From contig CANCAY010000008.1 in the NCBI GenBank assembly GCA_947374225.1, forward strand, positions 1 to 64,000: 64,000 bases of DNA. The letters are read 5' to 3'. Below the pieces are notes generated by a model. The model did not search any database. It saw only the letters and a program-made list of their open reading frames with translations, and was not told where the DNA came from. Every line of letters begins with the position of its first letter. Within the stretch, counting starts at the first letter, position 1. The position numbers and the translations under genes were made by a program. This stretch comes from Chitinophagaceae bacterium (lineage in GTDB: Bacteria > Bacteroidota > Bacteroidia > Chitinophagales > Chitinophagaceae). This document shows, in pieces, positions 54,522 to 63,293 of this stretch.

Positions 54522-57500
54522 ATGTTAAACAAAATCATAGCGTATTCTATCAAGAATAAGCTAATTGTAGGGTTATTCGTTGTTTCGCTTTTAGGCTGGG
54601 GTATTTTTGAAGTCACTAGACTTCCTATTGACGCCGTGCCAGATATTACTGACAATCAGGTTCAGGTTATTACAGTCTCACCTTCCTTAGGGGCCACTGA
54701 CATTGAACGACTAGTTACTTTTCCTATTGAACAAGCTTGTAGTAGTATACCTGGCACCAAACAAATCAGAAGTTTTTCTCGTTTTGGATTGTCCTTAATT
54801 ACCATTGTGTTTAATGACAATATTGATATTTATTGGGCAAGACAACAAATTAGTGAAAAGCTACAAAGAGTGCAACAGGACATACCAGCGGGCACTGGTA
54901 ATCCTGAATTAGCACCTGTATCTACAGGCTTGGGTGAAATTTATCAATATGTAGTGAGACCGTTGAAAGGCTATGAAGGAAAGTATGATGTAATGCAATT
55001 AAGAACTATCCAGGATTGGATCGTTAGACGTCAATTAATTGGAACTCCAGGTGTTGCAGAAGTTGCCAGCTTTGGTGGAAAATTAAAGCAGTATGAAATT
55101 GCGGTAAAGCAGGATCAACTTAAAGCATATGGATTAACTATATCTGATATTTTTAAAGCATTAGAAAGTAATAACCAAAATACAGGAGGCGCGTATATTG
55201 AAAAAGGGCCAACTGTATTATATATAAGAACGGAAGGACTAACTGCGTCCCTAGATGATATTGGAAAAATTGTGGTAAAGCAAGTTAGTGGTGGGGCTCC
55301 CCTGTTAATTAGTGATTTAGCTAAAGTACAATATGGTTCTGCCATTAGATACGGCGCGATGACTTTCAATGACGAAGGAGAAGTTGCAGGTGCGGTGGTT
55401 ATGATGCTGAAAGGTGAAAACGCTTCTGCAGTAGTGAAGCGTGTAAAAGAAAGAATGGCAGAAATTCAAAAAATGTTGCCAGAGGGAGTCGTTATTGAGC
55501 CTTTTTTAGACAGAACTAAAATGGTAAACAATGCTATTAAAACAGTGGAGACCAATTTATTGGAGGGAGCATTAATTGTAATTTTTGTTTTAGTATTTTT
55601 CTTAGGAAATCTACGTGCAGGATTGATTGTTGCTTCTGTTATTCCATTGGCCATGTTATTTGCTGTAATCTTAATGAACCTATTTGGAGTAGGTGGTAAT
55701 TTAATGTCACTTGGAGCTATCGATTTTGGATTAATAGTGGATGGGTCCGTAATTGTAATTGAAGCAATTCTGCATAGGTTCGCGCATTCAAAACATTTTA
55801 GGTCATTGACGTCTATTGATCAGGAGCAGATGGACGAAGAAGTTGGTAAGTCAACAGGTGCCATGATTAAGTCGGCTGTATTTAGTCAGATCATTATTCT
55901 AATAGTGTACTTACCTATTTTATCTTTGCAAGGGATTGAAGGGAAAATGTTCAAACCAATGGCGTATACTATTGCTTTTGCCATTTTTGGAGCATTCTTA
56001 TTGTCAATTACCTATGTACCAATGATGGCTGCTTTGGTTTTGAAAAAGAAATTAAATCATAAGCAGAACTTGACGGATAGGTTAATGAAATGGATAGAAA
56101 CCAAGTATCAACCAATTTTAAATAAGGTATTAGGAATTCCAAAGACAGTGATAGTTTCAACTGTGGTGTTGTTTTCGGTTGCAGTTATTTTGCTTTTAAA
56201 TATGGGTGGTGAATTTATCCCTCAATTGGAAGAAGGTGATTTTGCGGTAGAGACAAGAGTTCTCACAGGAAGCAATTTGAATAATACAATTGAGTCTACC
56301 CAAAAAGCGTCTAAATTACTATTAAAGAATTTCCCAGAAATTCAGAAGATCGTTACTAAAATAGGTAGTGCTGAAATTCCGACCGACCCTATGCCTTTTG
56401 AAGCTGGGGATATGATGGTAATCTTAAAAGATAAAAAAGAGTGGACATCCGCCAAGTCCTTTAGTGAGCTGAGTATGAAAATGACTAAGGTATTGGAACA
56501 GGTTCCAGGTATAACTGTAGGATTTCAGTTTCCTGTTCAAATGAGATTTAATGAATTAATGACAGGCGCTAGGCAGGACGTGGTTTGTAAGATTTTTGGA
56601 GAGAACTTAGATTCTTTAACAAAGTATGCGGGACAGTTAAATAGTATTATTAAAACAGTAGACGGAGCCGTAAATATTTATGAAGAGAAAGTAACCGGGA
56701 TGCCACAGGTAGTGATAAAATATAACCGCGAGGGAATGTCTAAATACGGATTAAATGTAGCGGATATAAATAAAGTAGTGAATGCTGCTTTTGCAGGTCA
56801 AATTGCAGGACAAGTGTATGAGGAAGAGAAAAGGTTTGATATGGTAGTACGCTTAGACGGTGAATCAAGAAAAAACATTTCTGATATTCAAAATCTGTTT
56901 ATTAATACATCGCAGGGAATACAGATACCATTATCCTATGTAGCTAATATTGAAGAGGTAGAAGGGGTGAATCAAATACAAAGAGAAAATACAAAACGCC
57001 GAATTATTGTTGGTTTTAATGTAAATGGCAGAGATGTACAAACTATCATGGGAGAATTACAACAAAAAATTGGAAAAAATTTGAATTTGCAAAAAGGGTA
57101 TACAATTGTTTACGGAGGATCATTTGAAAACATGACCGCTGCAAAACAAAGGTTAAGTATCGTAGTGCCAATTGCATTATTCTTAATTTTCTTATTGCTC
57201 TATTTTGCATTTGGTTCCGTAAAGCAAGGATTGCTAATTTATACTGCAATACCATTGTCTGCAATGGGTGGAATTTTTGCATTGTCTTTAAGAAGTATGC
57301 CTTTTAGTATATCTGCAGGGGTAGGATTTATTGCCTTGTTTGGAGTAGCTGTTTTGAACGGGATTTTATTAGTGTCTGAATTTAACAGACTTAAAGCAGA
57401 AGGTTGGCATGACGTAAAAAGAATTGTTATACATGCAACTAAGTCAAAATTAAGAGCAGTATTAATGACAGCATTGGTTCCTGCTTTGGGTTTTATACCT

Positions 57501-58886
57501 ATGGCAATAAGTACGGGGGCCGGAGGAGAAGTTCAAAAGCCATTGGCAACAGTTGTTATTGGTGGACTAATTATTTCAACTATGCTTACCTTATTTGTAC
57601 TTCCCGTTTTATACATATTATTTGAAACTGGATCAAGTTATTTAAAAATGAATAAAAAACTTCCTATTGCAATTTTAGCTTTATTGTTATTGCAACAAAG
57701 TGCTTTTGCACAAGAAAAAATCAGCATCAATGCTGCCATAGATAGTGCAATTAAAAATAATGCATCAATAAAGGCTTCTAATGAGCAAGTGAATTATTTT
57801 AAAGCGCTTAAAAAAACCAGCTTTGATATCGACAGAACAGTAATAGACTTTGGATATGGTAAATTAAATGGGTTTCAGGATGACAATAGGTATGCTATTT
57901 CTCAAAGTATTCAATTCCCTACTGTTTATAAAAATCAAGGAGCTATTGCAAAGTCAAATATTGTAATAAGCGAACTTACTAAAGTCCAAAAAGAAATAGA
58001 ATTAAGAGCTACTATTAGAAAGCACTTTTACCAGTTATTGGTACTTCAAAGCAAAAGAAAGTTATTGTTAGAAGCAGATAGTATTTATACAGCTTTCGCC
58101 ATAAAAGCAAGACAGCGATTTACTGCAGGTAACACAGATGTACTTGAAAAAATTACAGCAGAGAATCAATTGGTTCAAATTAGTAACCAATTACAGTCTT
58201 TAAATGCAGGGTATGAGATTTTAAACAATCAATTTAATGTATTGTTAAATTGCACTAAATCTTACGAGCCTTTTGATGCAAAAATTGCGATGTCAATTGC
58301 TTCCATTCCGGATTTATTAGTGGTAAGTGAAACTCCTTTGTTAAAAATTCAAGAAAAGAATATTACAAGAGCTACGCAGCAAGTACAATTAGAGAAAAGC
58401 AAATTGCTACCTACTTTTAATTTTGGCTACAATTCATCTACCGTTATAGGCTGGCAAACTACCACTCAAAATAATGAGCGATACTATGGTGCTGGTCACC
58501 GTTTTGCCTCTGTCAATATGGGAATGACGATTCCGATATTTGCAACTGCTCAAAGAGCTAGAATTGCAGCCAATGACGTATTGATAAAACAGAATAAGCT
58601 AGAACAAACAGCCATGTTGCAACAGTTGAGTGCAAACTTGTCAGATGCTATAATTATTTATGCGCAACATAAAAAGTTAGTAGAAAATTATCAAACTAAT
58701 ATTTTACCTAATGCTAATATCTTATTGAAAGCTGCTGCTGACAAATTAAATGCAGGTGAAATAGGATACTTAGAATGGGTAATGATTGTAAATCAAGCTA
58801 TTCAAATTAGAAGTGAATATTTTGGGTATGTGCAGCTATTAAATGAGTCTGCTATAGAAATAGAAAAAATAAGTTCGAATAAATAA
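54522..58886 (+). CDS. CzcA/CusA-family metal efflux RND pump fused to TolC-like protein
   Basis: A 1454-residue fusion. Residues 1-1040 are a CzcA/CusA heavy-metal RND inner-membrane pump: N-terminal helix, LPIDAVPDITDNQVQV near residue 35, proton-relay residues in GAIDFGLIVDGSVIVIEA near 400 (Asp, Asp, Glu), and the last helices near 1015-1040. Residues 1043-1454 are TolC/CzcC-like (coiled coil and strands) and begin with MNKKLPIAILALLLLQQSAFAQ-type sequence, a complete signal peptide. Export of Cu/Zn/Co/Ni-type ions is likely, but the ion is not decidable. Fusions of this kind are known in Bacteroidota. The adaptor gene follows 9 nt later. Confidence 0.93.
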   Translation: MLNKIIAYSIKNKLIVGLFVVSLLGWGIFEVTRLPIDAVPDITDNQVQVITVSPSLGATDIERLVTFPIEQACSSIPGTKQIRSFSRFGLSLITIVFNDNIDIYWARQQISEKLQRVQQDIPAGTGNPELAPVSTGLGEIYQYVVRPLKGYEGKYDVMQLRTIQDWIVRRQLIGTPGVAEVASFGGKLKQYEIAVKQDQLKAYGLTISDIFKALESNNQNTGGAYIEKGPTVLYIRTEGLTASLDDIGKIVVKQVSGGAPLLISDLAKVQYGSAIRYGAMTFNDEGEVAGAVVMMLKGENASAVVKRVKERMAEIQKMLPEGVVIEPFLDRTKMVNNAIKTVETNLLEGALIVIFVLVFFLGNLRAGLIVASVIPLAMLFAVILMNLFGVGGNLMSLGAIDFGLIVDGSVIVIEAILHRFAHSKHFRSLTSIDQEQMDEEVGKSTGAMIKSAVFSQIIILIVYLPILSLQGIEGKMFKPMAYTIAFAIFGAFLLSITYVPMMAALVLKKKLNHKQNLTDRLMKWIETKYQPILNKVLGIPKTVIVSTVVLFSVAVILLLNMGGEFIPQLEEGDFAVETRVLTGSNLNNTIESTQKASKLLLKNFPEIQKIVTKIGSAEIPTDPMPFEAGDMMVILKDKKEWTSAKSFSELSMKMTKVLEQVPGITVGFQFPVQMRFNELMTGARQDVVCKIFGENLDSLTKYAGQLNSIIKTVDGAVNIYEEKVTGMPQVVIKYNREGMSKYGLNVADINKVVNAAFAGQIAGQVYEEEKRFDMVVRLDGESRKNISDIQNLFINTSQGIQIPLSYVANIEEVEGVNQIQRENTKRRIIVGFNVNGRDVQTIMGELQQKIGKNLNLQKGYTIVYGGSFENMTAAKQRLSIVVPIALFLIFLLLYFAFGSVKQGLLIYTAIPLSAMGGIFALSLRSMPFSISAGVGFIALFGVAVLNGILLVSEFNRLKAEGWHDVKRIVIHATKSKLRAVLMTALVPALGFIPMAISTGAGGEVQKPLATVVIGGLIISTMLTLFVLPVLYILFETGSSYLKMNKKLPIAILALLLLQQSAFAQEKISINAAIDSAIKNNASIKASNEQVNYFKALKKTSFDIDRTVIDFGYGKLNGFQDDNRYAISQSIQFPTVYKNQGAIAKSNIVISELTKVQKEIELRATIRKHFYQLLVLQSKRKLLLEADSIYTAFAIKARQRFTAGNTDVLEKITAENQLVQISNQLQSLNAGYEILNNQFNVLLNCTKSYEPFDAKIAMSIASIPDLLVVSETPLLKIQEKNITRATQQVQLEKSKLLPTFNFGYNSSTVIGWQTTTQNNERYYGAGHRFASVNMGMTIPIFATAQRARIAANDVLIKQNKLEQTAMLQQLSANLSDAIIIYAQHKKLVENYQTNILPNANILLKAAADKLNAGEIGYLEWVMIVNQAIQIRSEYFGYVQLLNESAIEIEKISSNK

Positions 58887-58901
58887 AGAAAAAATATGTT
58901 T

Positions 58902-60041
58902 ATGAAAATTAATCAAATAATAGTATCGGCATTCTGCAGTTTCTTATTTGCATGTACAAGTAGTCCTAAGGCAACTAGTACTGTTAACAATGAAGTAAAA
59001 GATACTACACAAAATGAGATTGTCAAATTGACCCCAGCGCAATTGACTAATGCGAATGTTGAAATTGGAACAGTTACAAAAACACCAATGCATAAAGTAT
59101 TAAAAGTAAGTGGCTTAATTGACGTACCACCTACAAATATTGTTTCAGTAAGTGTGCCAATGGGAGGGTATTTGAAAAAGTCTGAATTGATTCCAGGAAC
59201 TTCAGTAAAAAAAGGCGCTGTTTTAGCCATATTAGAAGATCCTGCCTATATAGAGTTGCAACAAGCTTATTTGACTGCCAAAAGTAAATTGGAGTATGTA
59301 GAAGCCGATTATAATAGACAAAAATTACTTAATGAAACTAAGGCGGTGAGCGATAAAGTGTTTCAACTAGCAAAAAATGACTTTGAAAGCCAAAAAGTAC
59401 TAGTAAAGTCATTGAGTGAAAAATTAAAACTTATTGGATTAAATCCTACTAGTTTAAACGAGAACAATATTTCAAGAGCTATTCCTTTATATGCCCCAAT
59501 TAGTGGTTATATAACAAAAGTGAATGTTAATATGGGTAAGTATGTTAGCCCTACAGATGTGATATTTGAAATTATAGATCCCAGTGATTTGCATTTAAGA
59601 TTAATCGTTTTTGAAAATGACGCGTCGAATTTAAAAGTGGGTAATAAAGTAAGTTTCTATACCAATAATAAAGTAGCTCAGAAATATAGTGCTAAAGTGA
59701 TTGTAATTACGCCAAACATAAATGAAGAAAGAGCAACAGAAGTGCATTGTCATATGCAGGAAGGCATTAAAAATTTATACCCAGGTACATTTGCAAATGC
59801 TGAAATTGAATTAGATAATGCGATTGTAAATGCATTACCCGAAAATGCTGTAATTACTTGGGAGAACAAGCCCCATGTATTTGTAAAATTATCCAAAGAT
59901 AGTTTCAAGTTGATTCCTGTCGAAATTGGAGTAACAACAAATGGCCTTGTTGAAATTAAAACAGATCTAGGGGTACAAGAAATCGTAACTAAGAATGCTT
60001 ATACCTTACTTATGAAATTGAAAAATAGTTCAGGAGAATAG
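58902..60041 (+). CDS. RND efflux periplasmic adaptor lipoprotein (CzcB/CusB-like)
   Basis: A 379-residue membrane-fusion protein. The N-terminal signal ends in a lipobox (FLFACTSS, Cys near residue 18). The barrel-sandwich half starts with LIDVPPTNIVSVSVPMGGYLKK, then a helical hairpin with LQQAYLTAKSKLEYVEADYNRQK, then the second half IPLYAPISGYITKVNVNMGKYV. Beta-barrel and membrane-proximal domains close the chain. It bridges the inner-membrane pump and its TolC partner. The ATG at 58902 is preferred; 58896 is an alternative. Confidence 0.92.
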   Translation: MKINQIIVSAFCSFLFACTSSPKATSTVNNEVKDTTQNEIVKLTPAQLTNANVEIGTVTKTPMHKVLKVSGLIDVPPTNIVSVSVPMGGYLKKSELIPGTSVKKGAVLAILEDPAYIELQQAYLTAKSKLEYVEADYNRQKLLNETKAVSDKVFQLAKNDFESQKVLVKSLSEKLKLIGLNPTSLNENNISRAIPLYAPISGYITKVNVNMGKYVSPTDVIFEIIDPSDLHLRLIVFENDASNLKVGNKVSFYTNNKVAQKYSAKVIVITPNINEERATEVHCHMQEGIKNLYPGTFANAEIELDNAIVNALPENAVITWENKPHVFVKLSKDSFKLIPVEIGVTTNGLVEIKTDLGVQEIVTKNAYTLLMKLKNSSGE

Positions 60042-60084
60042 TTGAAATAGTTTATTCAAGTAATAGCGTATATTATTACTGCTT

Positions 60085-61281
60085 TTAAAATTTTTCAAAA
60101 TACGCCAAACTGCCACCTACCCAGGTGGCAGTTTGGTTATAATTAACTCCAATCATTTTCCCTTTACTAAGTCTTGTCAAGTTGTTTACGGCAATATATT
60201 TTCCTTTAGCTGCATCCCAAAAATAGAAAAGTCTAATTTCTGCTTTAGCATTCCCTGTTGGCGTTTCAATAACAGGCGCATATTGGACTTTCTCTTGAAT
60301 GATCCAATGCTCAGGATACTTTATAGCATCAATATCCCCGTCTTGGATATCAATTATTACACCTTGACCAGCAAAAGAAAATAAAGGCTTGATGACATAT
60401 CCAGATAAGTCTTTAGGGATCTCGGTGATTTTGTTTAGAAACTGGGTAAATGGAACAGACTCCTGTTTCAGAAAAGGAATACAGTATTTACTAATTCTAA
60501 AAAAATGATGAGGGTGCGTGACCCATTCAACGTTAGTTGCTTGTTTTATTAAAGCGCCTTTCGCTTGAATTGCAGGACTTTGCTTTTCTAATTCGTCTAT
60601 TACAACTCTATTATAAATACGTTCAATTTTGTGTTTAATTCCGTCTCTAATATAATATAGGTTGCCGTCTTCTAGTATTAATTCAGTAATGCATACAATT
60701 GGCAAACTAATTAGCTTGTCAGTAAAGTAAAAATCGACTTTTGTTTTTTGTTGATGCGGAAGAATTTCTAATAAAATAGTATGTTTATTTTGATTGCCCT
60801 TAATCATTAGTTCTAAATGTTTGATATAGTCGGCTCTGGTATATCCATTTAAATAGCAGCTAAAATTTTCGGGAATATCAAAAACAGATTGAATTGCGTC
60901 GTCTTGTAATACTTCAAACCCAAATAGGGAAGGGAACCCTTGAAGTTCTATTAGTTTTGGTATAATATTATTGTTATTGTCAATAGCAATGGCAAAGTCC
61001 ATTACTATACAATTGGGATGACTTGTTTCATTTGGGGTGATTGCATTTTCGGGAATTGCATGTTCTGTCAGAACTTTAAATTGAGGCGATAATAATTGAC
61101 TACAAATGGAATCACCTGCTGCTAATAGTTTTTTGGTAAAATCAATACCAACGAAAATGGGAGTTTCTGCAATTCTAAATTGTATGCTATCAGGAATGGC
61201 ATTTTCTATGAATGACAAATAGCTTTCATACTTGGCTTGGGTAAAGGAGTTGTTGAATGTTTTTCTTAAATCAGGAATCAT
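60085..61281 (-). CDS. ATP-grasp domain protein, unrecognised family
   Basis: A 398-residue cytoplasmic protein that I cannot assign to a named family. The C-terminal third fits an ATP-grasp fold: a nucleotide-loop GYVIKPLFSFAGQGV near residue 294 with a Lys at 298, the hinge WIIQEKV near 326, AEIRLFYF near 347 and NNLTRLSKG near 366 (metal/phosphate Asn and Arg). The N-terminal two-thirds would bind the acceptor. It is the last of three minus-strand genes. Its ATG overlaps the stop of the amidotransferase gene by 4 nt. A perfect 14-bp inverted repeat lies at its 3' end. A role as glutamine-fed ligase is inferred. Confidence 0.7.
   Translation of the reverse strand: MIPDLRKTFNNSFTQAKYESYLSFIENAIPDSIQFRIAETPIFVGIDFTKKLLAAGDSICSQLLSPQFKVLTEHAIPENAITPNETSHPNCIVMDFAIAIDNNNNIIPKLIELQGFPSLFGFEVLQDDAIQSVFDIPENFSCYLNGYTRADYIKHLELMIKGNQNKHTILLEILPHQQKTKVDFYFTDKLISLPIVCITELILEDGNLYYIRDGIKHKIERIYNRVVIDELEKQSPAIQAKGALIKQATNVEWVTHPHHFFRISKYCIPFLKQESVPFTQFLNKITEIPKDLSGYVIKPLFSFAGQGVIIDIQDGDIDAIKYPEHWIIQEKVQYAPVIETPTGNAKAEIRLFYFWDAAKGKYIAVNNLTRLSKGKMIGVNYNQTATWVGGSLAYFEKF
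60105..60136. repeat. Perfect 14-bp inverted repeat inside coding 3' end
   Basis: Perfect 14-bp arms around a 4-nt ACCC loop, lying within the last 18 codons of the ATP-grasp gene (residues around NQTATWVGGSLA). It could act as a terminator-like barrier for the convergent adaptor gene. No clear T-tract follows on either strand. Confidence 0.7.
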
Positions 61282-62063
61282 CCTTTTAATGCTTTATCAA
61301 GAAAATTAGGAATAAAATTGGAGAACGTATTAGTCGTTTTGCTAGTATCTGCTAATTTCATCATAATTTTCTCCCACTTTGCGATGCCAAATTCTTCCGT
61401 GATGGAGGCTTTGGTTTCGGGGTCATTAAAATAAGTCAATAAAATAGTACTCTCTCCTTCGGGATGAAATTGAACACCATATATATATTCATTGAATTTA
61501 ACAGCCATAATTGCACGTTCTAATGGTATGTCAGGTCTTATTTTTTCTAAAGCTAAAATTTGTGCACCCATTTCCGCTATTGCATTGTCATTAGGTTCGG
61601 TAATTTGATAGTATCTACTTTCTAGTGCGTAGAATGGGTCGCCTAAATTATGGAATAGACTGTCCTCAATAATTGGGTGTACTGGAAGAATACCAATTTG
61701 CCTAGACTTTCTTAATGAAATTTTGCCAATTTCAAAATGTCTACACGCCATTTGAAAGCTATGACAAATTAAGAATACCCATTTCTTTCTATTCATTATA
61801 GCTTCCAGCCATTGCGTATAAGCAGTATCCCATTCGCTATCTTTAGAGTCTACAGGAGAACCGGGCCCTCCGGTAGAAATATAAACATCGTAACTAAAAT
61901 CTGGGATTTGAGTCTGCACGCGTACATTATAGACGTTAATGACAAGGGATAACTTGTTCTTATTGGCCCAAATATTCAGCACTTCTAAAATACAGGTCAT
62001 TCCTAAATTAGGACTGCCGTCATACATATCAAGTATTGCAACTTTAAAGGGGGAAGATTGCAT
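61278..62063 (-). CDS. Class I glutamine amidotransferase
   Basis: A 261-residue type-1 GATase-like protein. The oxyanion region is ISTGGPGSP near residue 62, the nucleophile Cys100 is in FLICHSFQMA and His200-Pro-Glu202 is in GVQFHPEGES, so the Cys-His-Glu triad is intact. It resembles the GuaA N-terminal domain in pattern but has no synthetase domain. It would release ammonia from glutamine. It overlaps both neighbours (1 nt with the M42 gene, 4 nt with the ATP-grasp gene), the best sign that it feeds the ATP-grasp protein. Confidence 0.85.
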   Translation of the reverse strand: MQSSPFKVAILDMYDGSPNLGMTCILEVLNIWANKNKLSLVINVYNVRVQTQIPDFSYDVYISTGGPGSPVDSKDSEWDTAYTQWLEAIMNRKKWVFLICHSFQMACRHFEIGKISLRKSRQIGILPVHPIIEDSLFHNLGDPFYALESRYYQITEPNDNAIAEMGAQILALEKIRPDIPLERAIMAVKFNEYIYGVQFHPEGESTILLTYFNDPETKASITEEFGIAKWEKIMMKLADTSKTTNTFSNFIPNFLDKALKG

Positions 62064-63190
62064 TATAAATAACTTAAGTTAGTCTTAGGTGTTAAGTTTA
62101 AAAGCGTCTCATACATTAGCTCAATAGTATCTGCAATATCTTTCTTGTGAATCATTTCCACTGTTGTGTGCATGTATCTTAATGGAATTGAAATTAATAC
62201 CGATGGACAACCATCATTTGCATAAGCGAAACTATCAGTATCAGTTCCGGTACTTCTACTAAGTGTTCTAAATTGTACGGGTATTTTTTTATTCTTAGCA
62301 GTTTCTTCTACAATTGCCAAAAGCTTATTGTGAATTGCAGGCGCATACGCTAAAGAAGGACCTTTGCCACATAAAATATCACCTTCAATGGCTTTATTAA
62401 TCATAGGGGTATGTGTGTCATGTGTAACGTCTGTTACAATAGCAATATTAGGTTTAATACGACGTGCTATCATTTCAGCACCTCTTAATCCAATTTCTTC
62501 TTGAACAGCATTCACAATATATAAACCAAATGGAAGTTTCTTTTTATTCTCTTTTAAAAGCCTAGCAACTTCTGCTATCATAAATCCGCCAATACGATTG
62601 TCAAAAGCACGACCAATAATAAAATCATGCGCTAGTTCTTCAAATCCATCCGTATAGGTAACCACGGCGCCAATATGAATACCTAGTGCTTCAACTTCTT
62701 TTTTAGTTCTTGCTCCGCAGTCTAAAGTAAGATTATCCACTTTTGGTTGTGGTTCTTTTTGTTCCGGGTTGCTCATTCTAGTATGAATAGCAGGCCATCC
62801 AAATACTGCTTTAACTGGTCCTTTTTTCCCATGAATCCAAACTCGCATACTAGGCGCAATTTGATGATCCACGCCTCCATTTCTTTTTAAATGAATAAGT
62901 CCTTGGTCATTGATATAATTTACGAACCAACTAATTTCGTCAGCATGCGCTTCAATGACAACTTTAAATGCAGCATCAGGATTTATAACACCTACTGCAG
63001 TTCCATAAGGATCTGTAAAAGTGGTGTCAACATATTTCGTCAAATAGTTTAACCAAATTTTTTGTCCACTAGTTTCAAATCCAACAGGAGAAGGATTGTT
63101 GATATAAGTTTTTAAAAACTCATAAGACCCTGGGTTTATAAATGCTTTTTTACTAGTTCCACTTGATTTTTTTGAAGCTGCTTTTGCCAT
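62063..63190 (-). CDS. M42-family metallo-aminopeptidase
   Basis: A 375-residue M42 (glutamyl aminopeptidase/tetrahedral aminopeptidase-like) enzyme. Zinc ligands are His82 (AHADE), Asp197 (FDNRIG), Glu232 (QEEIG), Asp254 (VTDVTHDT) and His341 (MHTTVE). Glu231 is the general base. A basic N-terminal stretch (residues 1-16, rich in Lys/Ser) precedes the fold. It is the first gene of the operon; its stop overlaps the GATase start by 1 nt. The role with the two partners is unknown. Confidence 0.92.
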   Translation of the reverse strand: MAKAASKKSSGTSKKAFINPGSYEFLKTYINNPSPVGFETSGQKIWLNYLTKYVDTTFTDPYGTAVGVINPDAAFKVVIEAHADEISWFVNYINDQGLIHLKRNGGVDHQIAPSMRVWIHGKKGPVKAVFGWPAIHTRMSNPEQKEPQPKVDNLTLDCGARTKKEVEALGIHIGAVVTYTDGFEELAHDFIIGRAFDNRIGGFMIAEVARLLKENKKKLPFGLYIVNAVQEEIGLRGAEMIARRIKPNIAIVTDVTHDTHTPMINKAIEGDILCGKGPSLAYAPAIHNKLLAIVEETAKNKKIPVQFRTLSRSTGTDTDSFAYANDGCPSVLISIPLRYMHTTVEMIHKKDIADTIELMYETLLNLTPKTNLSYL

Positions 63191-63258
63191 AATAAAGGAT
63201 TGAATTATTCTATTGCAAGATAGTACTAATTGCTTTTATTTATAGCCAGATAAATACC

Positions 63259-63266
63259 TACTTTTG
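63259..63266 (+). promoter_or_regulatory. -7 promoter element TACTTTTG, LuxE-like gene
   Basis: A perfect TAnnTTTG match 27 nt before the ATG at 63294, in the divergent spacer with the M42 gene. No clear -33 box was identified. Confidence 0.5.
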
Positions 63267-63293
63267 TACTTATATCTTATATAGTAATAACCA

